DNA of 64,000 bases from Pedococcus badiiscoriae (GCF_013408925.1 NZ_JACCAB010000001.1:2604001-2668000), one strand, 5' to 3'. Positions 1-8,052 are shown, counted from the first letter of the stretch. Translations and numbers: made by a program. The notes: generated by a model from the letters alone, not told the origin.

Positions 1-2142
1 TTGTACTCCCGGGCCGGCACCTACCCTCGGGGCGCACCCCGCCTGGCGGCGGAGGCGTTCTCGCCCAACACCGTTGCGGGCGCTTGTCCGCGGTGCCACG
101 GCCTCGGGGTGGAGCACGACGTCAGCGAGGAGCTGATGGTCCCGGACACCTCCCTGAGCATCCGGGAGGGCGCGATCGCCGCGTGGCCCGGTGCCTGGCA
201 AGGCGCCAACCTGCGCAGCATCGTCTCCGGTCTCGGCATCGACGTCGACGCGCCCTGGCGGTCCCTCAAGGCCAAGGACCGACGGTGGCTGCTGTTCACC
301 GACGAGCAGCCGAAGGTGTTGGTCAAGCCGGAACGTGACCGCGTCGACTACGGCTACCACGGCACGTTCTGGAGCGCCCGCGCGCACGTCCACCACGTCT
401 TGGCCACCTCCAAGAGCGCGTCGATGCGCGAGAAGGCGATGCGCTTCATCCGCAGCGTCCCGTGCCCGGAGTGCGGCGGGACCGGGCTGCGTCCGGACGC
501 CTTGAAGGTGACGTTCCGCGGGCTCACCATCGCCGCGGTGAACGCGCTGTCGCTCACCGAGCTCGTCGAGTTCCTCCGGCCGGTGGCAGACCTGTCCGAG
601 GCTGCCGCTGCGACGGCGACGGCCGACTCGGGCGAGGCGACCGAGGTGGCGGTGCGGCTGTGCACCGACCTCGTCGCCCGGGTCCGGGTCCTGCTCGACC
701 TCGGGCTGGGCTACCTCTCGCTCGGGCGCAGCTCCACGACGCTGTCACCGGGGGAGGCGCAGCGCCTGCGCGTCGCGACGCAGCTGCGCTCGGGGCTGTT
801 CGGCGTGGTCTACGTGCTCGACGAGCCGTCGGCGGGGCTGCACCCGGCCGACGCGGCGCCGCTGCTCGACGTCCTGGACCGGCTCAAGGGTTCGGGCAAC
901 TCGCTGTTCGTGGTCGAGCACGACCTCGACATCGTCCGTCGGGCCGACTGGGTCGTCGACCTGGGACCGGGCGCCGGCGAGAACGGCGGGCAGGTCCTGT
1001 ACTCCGGTCCGGTGGCCGGGCTCGAACAGGTGCCGGCTTCCGTGACGGGGGCGCACCTGTTCGGCCGGGTGGCGGCCCCCGAACGCCACCAGCGGGTTCC
1101 CCAGGGGTGGCTCCACCTGCGCGGGATCAGCCGGCACAACCTCGTCGACCTCACGGTCGACGTGCCGCTCTGCGTGATGACGGCGGTGACGGGCGTCTCC
1201 GGGTCGGGCAAGTCGACCCTGGTCACGCAGGTGCTTGCCGAGCTGGTCCGGCGTCACCTCGGACAGGCGCCGGAGGACGCCGAGGACGCCGAGGTCGACG
1301 AGCTCGAGATCGACGTCGACGGCGTCACAGGGCTGGAGTCCTTCGATCGGCTGGTGCGCGTGGACCAGCGCCCGATCGGGCGCACCCCGCGCTCCAACCT
1401 GGCCACCTACACGAGCCTGTTCGACGCCGTGCGCAAGGTGTATGCCGCGACGCCGGCAGCACGCGAGCGCGGTTACGGCCCAGGCCGCTTCTCGTTCAAC
1501 GTGGCGGAGGGACGGTGCGAGACGTGCCAGGGGGAGAGCTTCGTGACCGTCGAGCTGCTCTTCCTGCCGGGCACCTACGCCCCCTGCCCGACCTGCCACG
1601 GGGCGCGCTACAACGAGACGACGCTCGAGATCGAGTACCGGGGGAAGAACGTCGCCGAGGTGCTGGCCCTGTCGGTCGACGAGGCCGCCGACTTCCTGGC
1701 CGACGTTCCGGCCGCCGCGCGCAGCCTGACCACGCTGAGGGAGGTCGGCCTGGGTTACCTCCGGCTGGGCCAGCCTGCCACCGAGCTCAGCGGCGGGGAG
1801 GCCCAGCGGATCAAGCTGGCCACCGAGCTGCAACGCGCGCGTCGCGGCCACGCCCTGTACCTGCTCGACGAGCCCACGGCAGGGCTGCACCCCGCCGACA
1901 TCGCCCTGCTGCTGCGCCAGCTGCACCGGTTGGTGGACGCCGGCAACACCGTGGTGCTGGTCGAGCACGATCTCGACACGGTCATCAGCGCCGACTGGGT
2001 GATCGACCTGGGGCCGCGCGGCGGGGACGAAGGCGGTCGGGTGGTGGCCACGGGCACGCCCGACCAGGTCGCCCGGGTCGACGACAGCGCCACTGCGCCG
2101 TTCCTGGCCGCCCGACTGGCATCGCACCGGACCGGGACCTGA
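1..2142 (+). CDS. UvrA-like excinuclease ABC subunit A paralogue, 5' end outside the window
   Basis: This is a UvrA-family twin-ABC ATPase cut by the left edge, 713 codons visible. Visible parts in order: CxxC zinc ligands C29/C32 and about C154 of the first zinc module, ABC signature LSPGEAQRL near 249, Walker B VLDEPSAGLHP near 272, second Walker A GVSGSGKS near 398, second zinc module starting CETCQG near 506, signature LSGGEAQRIK near 595, Walker B LLDEPTAGLHP near 621. The N-terminal Walker A is missing because of the window edge. At roughly 770-840 residues when complete it would be shorter than housekeeping UvrA (about 950), which suggests the UvrA2-like subgroup linked in the literature to DNA damage or drug tolerance. 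The TTG at base 1 is not a real start. Confidence 0.88.
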   Translation: MYSRAGTYPRGAPRLAAEAFSPNTVAGACPRCHGLGVEHDVSEELMVPDTSLSIREGAIAAWPGAWQGANLRSIVSGLGIDVDAPWRSLKAKDRRWLLFTDEQPKVLVKPERDRVDYGYHGTFWSARAHVHHVLATSKSASMREKAMRFIRSVPCPECGGTGLRPDALKVTFRGLTIAAVNALSLTELVEFLRPVADLSEAAAATATADSGEATEVAVRLCTDLVARVRVLLDLGLGYLSLGRSSTTLSPGEAQRLRVATQLRSGLFGVVYVLDEPSAGLHPADAAPLLDVLDRLKGSGNSLFVVEHDLDIVRRADWVVDLGPGAGENGGQVLYSGPVAGLEQVPASVTGAHLFGRVAAPERHQRVPQGWLHLRGISRHNLVDLTVDVPLCVMTAVTGVSGSGKSTLVTQVLAELVRRHLGQAPEDAEDAEVDELEIDVDGVTGLESFDRLVRVDQRPIGRTPRSNLATYTSLFDAVRKVYAATPAARERGYGPGRFSFNVAEGRCETCQGESFVTVELLFLPGTYAPCPTCHGARYNETTLEIEYRGKNVAEVLALSVDEAADFLADVPAAARSLTTLREVGLGYLRLGQPATELSGGEAQRIKLATELQRARRGHALYLLDEPTAGLHPADIALLLRQLHRLVDAGNTVVLVEHDLDTVISADWVIDLGPRGGDEGGRVVATGTPDQVARVDDSATAPFLAARLASHRTGT

Positions 2143-2188
2143 TGCGACGTCGGCCGCGACCGGCACCCCGGGCGACTACGTTGTCGTG

Positions 2189-3187
2189 ATGGAACGACTT
2201 CGCGTCGGCCTGGTAGCCGACCCGGCCAAGCCGAGTGAGATCGCGCACCGGATCCGCGACGCCCACGCGCCGGATCACCACGATGGGCTCGCCTGGGAGA
2301 TCGACGTCGTCAGCACGCCCTTCACGGCCGCGTCGGAGGACGTGGACACCGCCCTGGAACGACTGAGGGACCAAGCTGCAGAGCACCGCTGGGACCTGGT
2401 CGTCGGCATCACCGAGCTCCCCCTTCGCGACGCCGAAGGTCGGTACCTCCTCATCGAGACCGACGCGCAGCAGCGCACGGCCGTGCTCTCCCTGCCTGCG
2501 CTGGGAGGCGTTCGCCTGCACCACCGCAGCCGGCATGCAGTGCGCCAGCTCCTCAGCTCGATGACCGATCCCACCGGGGAGAAGGACTGCCGGGTGTTGT
2601 TGCCACGCCGCGGCGGCCGGTGGCGGCTGCTCCGGGGGATGGTGGCCGCCAACCGGCCCTGGCGGCTGGTTCCCGGGCTCAAGTCGGCCCTGGTCGCCGC
2701 ACTCACGACCGGTGCCATCGCCACCATCAACTCCACCGTGTGGGTGCTGGCCGGGTCGTTGTCCTGGTGGCGCCTGCTGGTGGCGATGGTCGCCTCGATC
2801 GCGCTCGTCGTGGGCTGGCTGGTGATCGACGGGGAGCTGTGGGACCGCGCCGAGGAGGACTCGTCCCGGGCCCGGGAAAGGTCCAACCTCTACAACACCT
2901 CCACCCTGCTGACCCTGACCGCGGGGGTCCTGATCTGTTACACCGCCCTCTATGTGCTCAATCTGGCGTGGGCGTTGTTCGTCCTCGATCCCGCCGTGAT
3001 GGGCAGCGAGAGCCGCAAGTCGTTGGGCTACGCCGACCTGTTCGTGCTGACCTGGTTCGTCGCGTCCGCGGCCACCGTGGGGGGCGCCCTGGGCAGCGGA
3101 CTGGAGTCGGACGAAGCCATCACCGCGGCCGCGTACTCCAAGCGCGAGGAGGACCGCCGCAACCGGCTCTCGAGGGAGCGGACCTAG
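2189..3187 (+). CDS. conserved membrane protein of unknown function
   Basis: No family is recognised. The protein has 332 residues. The first ~150 are soluble with an alternating beta/alpha look (LRVGLVADP at the start, LVVGITELPL near residue 72). Several membrane helices follow: near 175-200 (ALTTGAIATINSTVWVLAG), 205-225, 250-275 and 300-315. The tail is charged (KREEDRRNRLSRERT). A GTG lies directly before the ATG, so the start is uncertain by one codon. It begins 47 bases after the UvrA-like stop on the same strand and could be co-transcribed. The soluble-then-membrane layout suggests a domain at the membrane, but nothing points to a reaction. Confidence 0.75.
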   Translation: MERLRVGLVADPAKPSEIAHRIRDAHAPDHHDGLAWEIDVVSTPFTAASEDVDTALERLRDQAAEHRWDLVVGITELPLRDAEGRYLLIETDAQQRTAVLSLPALGGVRLHHRSRHAVRQLLSSMTDPTGEKDCRVLLPRRGGRWRLLRGMVAANRPWRLVPGLKSALVAALTTGAIATINSTVWVLAGSLSWWRLLVAMVASIALVVGWLVIDGELWDRAEEDSSRARERSNLYNTSTLLTLTAGVLICYTALYVLNLAWALFVLDPAVMGSESRKSLGYADLFVLTWFVASAATVGGALGSGLESDEAITAAAYSKREEDRRNRLSRERT

Positions 3188-3215
3188 CTGCCCCTCAGGG
3201 ACGTCCGGAGACGAA

Positions 3216-3252
3216 CTCGATCGGGCGTCACCTTTAGCCCAGTGACGCGTCT
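3216..3252 (+). repeat. 37-bp shared element, copy 1, with inverted repeat GCGTCAC-N10-GTGACGC
   Basis: The element starts CTCGATCGGGCGTCACC and ends CAGTGACGCGTCT. It matches 4482-4518 at 34 of 37 positions. The inner arms GCGTCAC and GTGACGC are perfect reverse complements separated by 10 bases. It lies about 170 bases upstream of the VanZ-like gene. It may be an operator for a dimeric regulator or an RNA hairpin. Confidence 0.7.
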
Positions 3253-3270
3253 GGCGCAGGTAGCGCCAGA
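3250..3270 (+). other. inverted repeat next to the 37-bp element (TCTGGCGC-N5-GCGCCAGA)
   Basis: A perfect 8-bp inverted repeat with a 5-base loop starts where the 37-bp element ends. No T-run follows. It could be part of a terminator for the upstream membrane gene or of the leader of the VanZ-like gene. The rest of 3188-3425 holds no gene that I can support. Confidence 0.45.
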
Positions 3271-3425
3271 TCCGGGCCGTGGATCAGGGTCGTAGAAGAA
3301 CCGACGGTTGGGTCCGGATCGCCAGGTGGCGCCCTTTTCGCTCCGGGCCGTCTCAAACACGCCACGTCCCTCACCGACCTCGGGATCCGTCGCCCCTAAT
3401 CTGGCCGTGGCCCGGCGGGTCAGAC

Positions 3426-3983
3426 ATGGAGGCGTACGTGGACATCATCATTCGGATCCTTTGGACCCAGCCTCAAGTCCGGTTCAGTGTCGCCGTCGGA
3501 CTGGTGCTGGCCGCCGTGGTTGGGCTCCTTCGCGCCCGATCTGGCCGGTCGTGGATTGCCCCAGCCTGCCTCGTCGCCTCGTTGAGCCTCACCCTGGGTG
3601 TCACGCTCTTCTCCTGGCGCGGGCCTGGGGGTGTGGGGCCTGGACCGGATCCGCTGTCCCAGTGCCGCCTGCTGGTCGAGTGGGCGTCTCTGCCGACCGA
3701 ACTGCGTAGTCCTGGCGGGCTGCTCAACATCGCCCTCTTTGCTCCACTAGGGCTGTTCGCCACACTCGTTTGGCGTCGACCCATCATCGTTGTCCTGGGT
3801 GCCGTGGCCCTGTCCGCTTGCATCGAGATCACGCAGGCCTTCGGGGGCGCCCACGACTGCACGTCAACCGACACGATCGCCAACACCACTGGCGCGCTGC
3901 TGGGCGCCGGCCTGGCCTGGATCGTCATGTCAGGGGTGCGCGCCCGCAGCCCGCGGGCGCGCACCCCGACCGACCGCCTCTGA
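3426..3983 (+). CDS. VanZ-like family membrane protein
   Basis: The protein has 185 residues and four predicted helices: about 18-35, 45-62, 100-120 and 125-145, with a further hydrophobic stretch at 160-178. The VanZ signature is visible: a membrane-end E/Q pair (CIEITQAF) followed by a D...N..G block (TDTIANTTGALLG). VanZ proteins include the teicoplanin-resistance accessory protein, but most chromosomal members have no known role. I chose the ATG at 3426 because upstream codons in this frame (from 3279) do not look like protein. Its stop is 15 bases before the DUF1003 gene, which has the ribosome site AGGAG, so the two are probably one operon. Confidence 0.82.
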   Translation: MEAYVDIIIRILWTQPQVRFSVAVGLVLAAVVGLLRARSGRSWIAPACLVASLSLTLGVTLFSWRGPGGVGPGPDPLSQCRLLVEWASLPTELRSPGGLLNIALFAPLGLFATLVWRRPIIVVLGAVALSACIEITQAFGGAHDCTSTDTIANTTGALLGAGLAWIVMSGVRARSPRARTPTDRL

Positions 3984-4390
3984 CTGCTAGGAGTAGCCAT
4001 GACCATCAGTAGGACCACTGTCCCCGCCAAGCACCCGGCACTCCTCAAGGAAGCCGAAGCGCGGGCCGCCTCCATCCAGAACAGAGCGGCCGACTCCATC
4101 ACCGCCTTCGCTGGCTCCATGTGGTTCGTCTATGCCCACATCGCCCTGTTCGCCGTCTGGATGTTGTTCGTCGAGTCGAATCCGTGGCCCACGTTGACGT
4201 TGGTGGTGTCATTGGAGGCGATCTTCCTGTCGACATTCGTGATGATCGCCCAGAACCGTCAGGCTGCGTTCTCGCAGGCCAAGGCCGACCACGACTTCAT
4301 CAACCAAGAGCAGGAGCTGAAGACCAACACTGAGTTGACCAGGCAGATCCACGAACTGACGGTCGCGCTCCACGAAACGATCTGCGCCCG
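3980..4390 (+). repeat. DNA repeat covering the first DUF1003 gene (copy 1)
   Basis: This ~410-bp stretch is nearly identical to 5453-5863. It starts at the stop codon and ribosome site of the preceding gene (TGACTGC-AGGAG) and runs almost to the end of the DUF1003 gene. Only scattered, mostly synonymous changes are seen. The two copies are direct repeats 1473 bases apart, so recombination between them would delete one DUF1003 gene and the membrane gene between. Confidence 0.9.
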
Positions 4391-4400
4391 CGACGCCTAA
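3999..4400 (+). CDS. DUF1003 family membrane protein, copy 1
   Basis: The protein has 133 residues. A short basic/alanine N-terminus (AEARAASIQNRAADSITAFAG) leads into two membrane helices (SMWFVYAHIALFAVWMLFV and LTLVVSLEAIFLSTFVMIA), then a charged coiled-coil-like tail (NRQAAFSQAKADHDFINQEQEL) typical of DUF1003. The function of the family is unknown. Copy 2 at 5472 is almost identical over the first ~125 residues; here the tail ends early (HETICARDA). AGGAG precedes the ATG. It follows the VanZ-like gene by 15 bases and is followed by 180 bases holding a toxin relic and the second 37-bp element. Confidence 0.88.
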   Translation: MTISRTTVPAKHPALLKEAEARAASIQNRAADSITAFAGSMWFVYAHIALFAVWMLFVESNPWPTLTLVVSLEAIFLSTFVMIAQNRQAAFSQAKADHDFINQEQELKTNTELTRQIHELTVALHETICARDA

Positions 4401-4410
4401 CCCCAGCCCG

Positions 4411-4487
4411 AGGGGCAAGCGGTAGATCTCGCGGCGGTGGGCCGCGCGGACGATGACGACCAAGAGGTGGTCGTCACGTATCTCGAT
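4411..4487 (-). pseudogene. relic of a RelE-type toxin C-terminus
   Basis: On the minus strand the bases read IEIRDDHLLVVIVRAAHRRE followed by IYR. This fits the end of RelE/ParE-superfamily toxins, where a beta-strand DxxLLVxVVRVxHRRxVYR closes the fold. Only about 25 codons remain. There is no start, no N-terminal half and no antitoxin gene beside it. The match is by family recollection, not alignment, and the fragment is short. Confidence 0.4.
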
Positions 4488-4518
4488 CGGGCGTCACCAT
4501 CAGCCCAGTGATGCGTCT
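4482..4518 (+). repeat. 37-bp shared element, copy 2 (GCGTCAC-N10-GTGATGC)
   Basis: Second copy of the element at 3216-3252. The arms are GCGTCAC and GTGATGC; the single change in the right arm turns a G-C pair into G-U, so an RNA hairpin would still form, while the DNA palindrome is weakened. It ends about 60 bases upstream of the membrane gene at 4581. A further GCGTCAC lies at 4573-4579 just before that gene's ATG. Confidence 0.65.
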
Positions 4519-4580
4519 CTCCCGGTGGCGGACTCTCCGCTAGTCATGCGCTGGACGATCCCCGGGGAGGAGGCGTCACG

Positions 4581-5456
4581 ATGAGCACAGCCCGGTCATC
4601 TCGGCCCACGAAGGCGAAGGGCCCGACGGTGTCGGACGTGGCGGTCGACCCTCTCCGCGAGCCGGTGTTCCTCGTGCCGGCGGTCCCGCCGAGTCGTGCG
4701 CGGCTCGTCGGACGGGTCTTCGCCTATCTAGGCCTGACGGTGCTGTGGCTGGTCCTTCTTGCGATCGCGCTGTTCGCGACGGTCGCGGCCCTGCCGGGCG
4801 CAGCGGGCAGCGCGACCTCCGACGGCGGGCTCGCCGCATCTCACGCCTTTCATCGCTCGGATTCCTGGCTCGCGATCATCTTCATTCCCCTGCTCGTGCC
4901 GCTCTTCGGCTTCGTGGCGGTCTTCCTGGTGCAGGCGACGTTCGGGATGGTGCTCACGTCGGCGATGCTCTTCCTGCGAAGCCTGAACCCGGCGTATCGG
5001 CATGAGCAGCTGTCGATGACGATCCGGTCGTCCGACGGGGAGGCCGTCGGGCCAGCGCTCACGGCGGTGACGGGGGTCGGGCTGTCCCTGGTGCCGGTGC
5101 GCCTGACCCGGCTGTCGAAGGTCGCAACGATCATCCAGTTCAACGGCTGGATCGTGAACGGCTCGACGTTCGCGATCGGATTCATCTGGGGCCTCGTGTA
5201 CTTCTTCACGATCACCTGGACGCTGTGGCCCGCTACCGGTACGGCCGCGCCGATCTGCCAGGTCGTCACAGGCCTGCTCGGCGCTTGGATGCTGTTCGAG
5301 ATCTGGAGGCGACGGCACCGCTACCCGGGCGTGATGCCCGCGCAGCTGGAGGGGACGGCGTATGAGCGCTCCTGGCCCAACCGTCCGATCGCACAGAAGG
5401 CCGCCGCCAAGAAGCGCACCGTGAAGATGGCGGCGAAGAACGCCTCCCGACCCTGA
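4581..5456 (+). CDS. four-helix membrane protein of unknown family, copy A
   Basis: No known family is recognised. The protein has 291 residues: a basic N-terminus, the sequence LREPVFLVPA near residue 23, hydrophobic segments near 35-65, 88-130, 195-220 and 225-245, then RYPGVMPAQLEGTAYERSWP and a Lys/Ala-rich tail (KAAAKKRTVKMAAKNASRP) resembling a histone-like basic tail. The gene at 5951 encodes a clear paralogue with the same order of parts and the same YERSWPNRP(I/V)AQK signature. Each copy stands beside a DUF1003 gene, so the pair probably acts together. GGAGGAGG lies upstream of the ATG. Confidence 0.8.
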   Translation: MSTARSSRPTKAKGPTVSDVAVDPLREPVFLVPAVPPSRARLVGRVFAYLGLTVLWLVLLAIALFATVAALPGAAGSATSDGGLAASHAFHRSDSWLAIIFIPLLVPLFGFVAVFLVQATFGMVLTSAMLFLRSLNPAYRHEQLSMTIRSSDGEAVGPALTAVTGVGLSLVPVRLTRLSKVATIIQFNGWIVNGSTFAIGFIWGLVYFFTITWTLWPATGTAAPICQVVTGLLGAWMLFEIWRRRHRYPGVMPAQLEGTAYERSWPNRPIAQKAAAKKRTVKMAAKNASRP

Positions 5457-5863
5457 CTGCGAGGAGCAGCCATGACCATCAGTAGGACCAGCGTCGCCGC
5501 CAAGCACCCGGCAATCGTCAAGGAAGCCGAAGCGCGCGCCGCCTCCATCCAGAACAGAGCCGCCGACGCCATCACCGCCTTCGCTGGCTCCATGTGGTTC
5601 GTGTATGCCCACATCGCCCTGTTCGCCGTCTGGATGGCGTTCGTGGAGCCGAATCCGTGGCCGACGTTGACGTTGGTGGTGTCGTTGGAGGCGATCTTCC
5701 TGTCGACGTTCGTGATGATCGCCCAGAACCGTCAGGCTGCGTTCTCGCAGGCCAAGGCCGACCACGACTTCATCAACCAAGAGCTGGAGCTGAAGACCAA
5801 CACTGAGTTGACCAGGCAGATCCAAAAGCTGACGCTTGAGCTGCACCAGGCGATCTGTGCCGC
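5453..5863 (+). repeat. DNA repeat covering the second DUF1003 gene (copy 2)
   Basis: This is the partner of 3980-4390, starting at the stop codon of membrane gene A and its AGGAG ribosome site. After 5863 the two copies diverge and copy 2 continues into a longer reading frame. Confidence 0.9.
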
Positions 5864-5951
5864 GCCGCTTAGTCCAAGGCCAACCGACGGCCAGGCCAGC
5901 AGTATCCGCCTGCCCGTGACCGAGCCCGCGTCCCCCGAAGGCGACTCGTGA
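5472..5951 (+). CDS. DUF1003 family membrane protein, copy 2 with longer tail
   Basis: The protein has 159 residues. The first ~125 match copy 1 at 3999 almost exactly (same two helices and same charged region). The tail differs: after QLKLTLELHQAIC-like sequence it runs on as a proline/serine-rich segment (SPRPTDGQASSIRLPVTEPA). The stop codon overlaps the ATG of membrane gene B by one base (TGATG), which indicates translational coupling. The near identity of the DNA implies recent duplication or ongoing gene conversion. Confidence 0.88.
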   Translation: MTISRTSVAAKHPAIVKEAEARAASIQNRAADAITAFAGSMWFVYAHIALFAVWMAFVEPNPWPTLTLVVSLEAIFLSTFVMIAQNRQAAFSQAKADHDFINQELELKTNTELTRQIQKLTLELHQAICAAPLSPRPTDGQASSIRLPVTEPASPEGDS

Positions 5952-6826
5952 TGCCGTCCAGGGCCCAAGGGAAGAGTCGTGCGGCGAAGGATGCCCAGTT
6001 CGCCGACCTCCGCGAGCCGGTGTACCTGCTCGCCCCGGAGGCGCGCGGGACATCCGGGAAGGCGGTCGTGTGGCGCCCCCTGGGGTACCTGACGCTCACG
6101 GTCGTGTGGGTCGTCCTGGCGGTGGCCAGCCTGGCCCTCGCGGTCCTCGTTCTGCCGTGGCGGCTCACCGGGGACGGAGCAGGGCCGATGGGCACCTCGC
6201 CCGGCTTCGCGGGGAGCCCCTTGCGGGGCGTCGTGGTCGGGCTGATCATCGGACCGGTCATCGGTGCTGTGTCAGCGACGTTCCTGTGCGTGTCGATCGG
6301 CTCAGCGCTCAGCAGCGCGACCTACCTGGGACGGAGCCTGCTGCCCGCCTATCGTCGCGAGAAGCTGTCGTTCACCACCTTCAGCCAGGGGGCGGAAGCA
6401 ACCGGGCCGGCCTCAATGTTCGGGTTCCGGACGGCGTTCTCGCTGATCCCCGTGCGCCTTACCCGCTGGACGAAGATCGCCACCCTCATCGCGGCACAGG
6501 GTCAGGTGGTCAACGTCAGGCTGTGGGTCCTCGGGTTCTGGTGGGGCATCTTCTACGTGTTCACCGTGGGCTGGATGCTGTGGCCCGCGCAGGGCGCAGC
6601 GTCCGTCGTGTGCACCGCGGTCAGCGTCCTGCTGTTCGCGGTGTTGGCGTACTTCGTGTGGCGCAACCGCCGCAACTACCCCACCATCATGCCCGCCGCC
6701 TACCGCGGCACGCCGTACGAGCGCTCATGGCCCAACCGTCCGGTCGCCCAGAAGCTCGGCGCACAGAACGGCACCGTGAAGAAACCCGCGAAGAGGGCCT
6801 CCCGATCCTCGAGCCCATCACCGTGA
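5951..6826 (+). CDS. four-helix membrane protein of unknown family, copy B
   Basis: The protein has 291 residues and is a paralogue of the product at 4581. Shared marks: LREPVYLLAPE near residue 20; a Pro-Ala-Tyr-Arg-(H/R)-Glu loop before the middle of the protein; LIPVRLTRW(T/S)K; WPA(Q/T)G; and YERSWPNRPVAQK before a basic tail (KKPAKRASRSSSPSP). It is more diverged from its partner than the DUF1003 genes are from each other. It is translationally coupled to the DUF1003 gene before it, and a lipoprotein gene starts 32 bases after its stop. Confidence 0.8.
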   Translation: MPSRAQGKSRAAKDAQFADLREPVYLLAPEARGTSGKAVVWRPLGYLTLTVVWVVLAVASLALAVLVLPWRLTGDGAGPMGTSPGFAGSPLRGVVVGLIIGPVIGAVSATFLCVSIGSALSSATYLGRSLLPAYRREKLSFTTFSQGAEATGPASMFGFRTAFSLIPVRLTRWTKIATLIAAQGQVVNVRLWVLGFWWGIFYVFTVGWMLWPAQGAASVVCTAVSVLLFAVLAYFVWRNRRNYPTIMPAAYRGTPYERSWPNRPVAQKLGAQNGTVKKPAKRASRSSSPSP

Positions 6827-6858
6827 CCGCATACAGAGGCCAGCCACGACGGCCAGAT

Positions 6859-7317
6859 ATGCGCGCGATCAGGGGCAAGGGCATCGCCATCGTCGGGGTG
6901 CTCGCGACCGTGGTGGCTCTGGCAGGGTGTGGATCGCCGGACCCAGCCGCCGTGCAGTCTGCGATCGCGTCGGCCCCGGGCATCCAGGGCGCGCGCGTGA
7001 AGGTCGAACACCCCGGTGCCCCGTGGAACTCCCAGACTGGCATCACCATCTACGTCGCCGATAGCTCGACCGACGCCGTCACGGCAGCCGTCCGCTCGGC
7101 GCTGTCGGAGCTGTCCAAGAGCGCGCTCAACGGCTACCCGGTGATGATGGACGTGGTGCAGGGCAAGCCGTCGGACTTCTCCGAGAACAACCCCGAAATC
7201 AGCGCAGAAGTCAACCTCCATGACGTCACGACCAACCTCGGGATCAAGTCCACGTCGCCTGGCACCTTCCTGTATCTCACCTCCGACGAGATCCGTCGCG
7301 TCGCGTCGCAGCACTAG
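6859..7317 (+). CDS. putative lipoprotein, unknown function
   Basis: The protein has 152 residues. A basic start (MRAIRGKG) and a hydrophobic stretch lead to the lipobox LAGC near residues 20-23, so the mature protein should be lipid-anchored outside the membrane. The remainder is an alpha/beta domain with no recognised family; ITIYVADSSTDAVTAAVRSA and SAEVNLHDVTTNLGI are its clearest secondary-structure segments. A longer open frame runs upstream to 6070, but that part overlaps membrane gene B in another frame and is not expected to be translated. It is probably the fifth or sixth gene of the VanZ/DUF1003 operon. Confidence 0.75.
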   Translation: MRAIRGKGIAIVGVLATVVALAGCGSPDPAAVQSAIASAPGIQGARVKVEHPGAPWNSQTGITIYVADSSTDAVTAAVRSALSELSKSALNGYPVMMDVVQGKPSDFSENNPEISAEVNLHDVTTNLGIKSTSPGTFLYLTSDEIRRVASQH

Positions 7318-7465
7318 CCCGCAACAGCGCCAGTGCGCCGGTGCCGCGTCACGGATCGTGCCCATAAGCGTCGTAACCGGTGATGATCCACAAGGGGCCG
7401 TGCCTCGGGCGCGGTGGCGGCCTCCCTGCGCTCTTGGTCACCACAGCGAACCAACAGGGGGACAT

Positions 7466-7963
7466 ATGGCTGACCAGAGCCGCACCCGTGCCGGCGACGC
7501 GCGCGCGAAGACGATCGTGATACTCGCAGCGGCAGCAGTCGCCGCGCTGTCGGCATGCTCGCCGAAAGAGCCCACCATGACCCCACACGAATCCCGCGAT
7601 CAGACGATCCGGGTTGTGCACGAGACACAAAAACTGCTGTCCGCCGGGCCGTGGCGAGTGGACTTGGGCGCGTACCCGGAGGAGTGCACGCTTTCAGACG
7701 GCTCGACTGGCGTCTCCTACGCCGACGCCGAATCGGCCGAACCGACCGCTGACCATATCGGCGACGCCAACCGGATCGCGGACTACTGGAAGACACTCGG
7801 CATGTCGGTACGCGTCGTGACGCAGAATCCCACCGCATACGCAACCGGCGGCCCACTCAAGGGCGCCTCCTTCAGCACATCGCCCGGTCTGTACAGCATC
7901 GAGGCCTCATCGACGTGCGTGCCGGGCAACGCCGCAAACCTCCTCGGCGAACTCTCCGGCTAA
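7466..7963 (+). CDS. putative lipoprotein, unknown function
   Basis: The protein has 165 residues. Residues 15-31 form a signal helix ending in the lipobox LSAC. The mature part has two cysteines (EECTLSDG and SSTCVPG) that could form a disulfide outside the membrane. The order charged N-terminus, helix, then DANRIADYWKTLGMSVRVV is reminiscent of small actinobacterial lipoproteins, but I cannot assign a family. An AGGGGG ribosome site precedes the ATG. The 148-base gap from the previous gene may hold its own promoter. Confidence 0.72.
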   Translation: MADQSRTRAGDARAKTIVILAAAAVAALSACSPKEPTMTPHESRDQTIRVVHETQKLLSAGPWRVDLGAYPEECTLSDGSTGVSYADAESAEPTADHIGDANRIADYWKTLGMSVRVVTQNPTAYATGGPLKGASFSTSPGLYSIEASSTCVPGNAANLLGELSG

Positions 7964-8011
7964 GCCGCGCGCGATGACGGCCAGCCGTGTCAAAGACGGA
8001 GGGTTTCCCGG

Positions 8012-8052
8012 AAAAAAGTCGAGGTCAGGCAGATGGTGCATCTGCCTGACCT
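8012..8052 (-). terminator. Rho-independent terminator of tRNA-Lys
   Basis: Read on the minus strand, directly after the tRNA there is a perfect 14-bp stem (arms 8039-8052 and 8022-8035, 3-base loop) followed by TTTTTT at 8012-8017. This is the most classical intrinsic terminator in the window. Confidence 0.9.

Noticed and set aside
745-2166. Long minus-strand frame opposite the UvrA-like gene
   Set aside because: Composition typical of a shadow frame; all UvrA motifs are on the + strand.
4573-4579. GCGTCAC before the ATG of membrane gene A as a third copy of the 37-bp element
   Set aside because: Only the 7-base half-site is present without the partner arm or flanks.
7349-7630. Minus-strand frame ending in GPLWIITGYDAYGHDP, which looks protein-like
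   Set aside because: It overlaps the lipoprotein gene at 7466, has no ribosome site and matches no family I know; too short to support.
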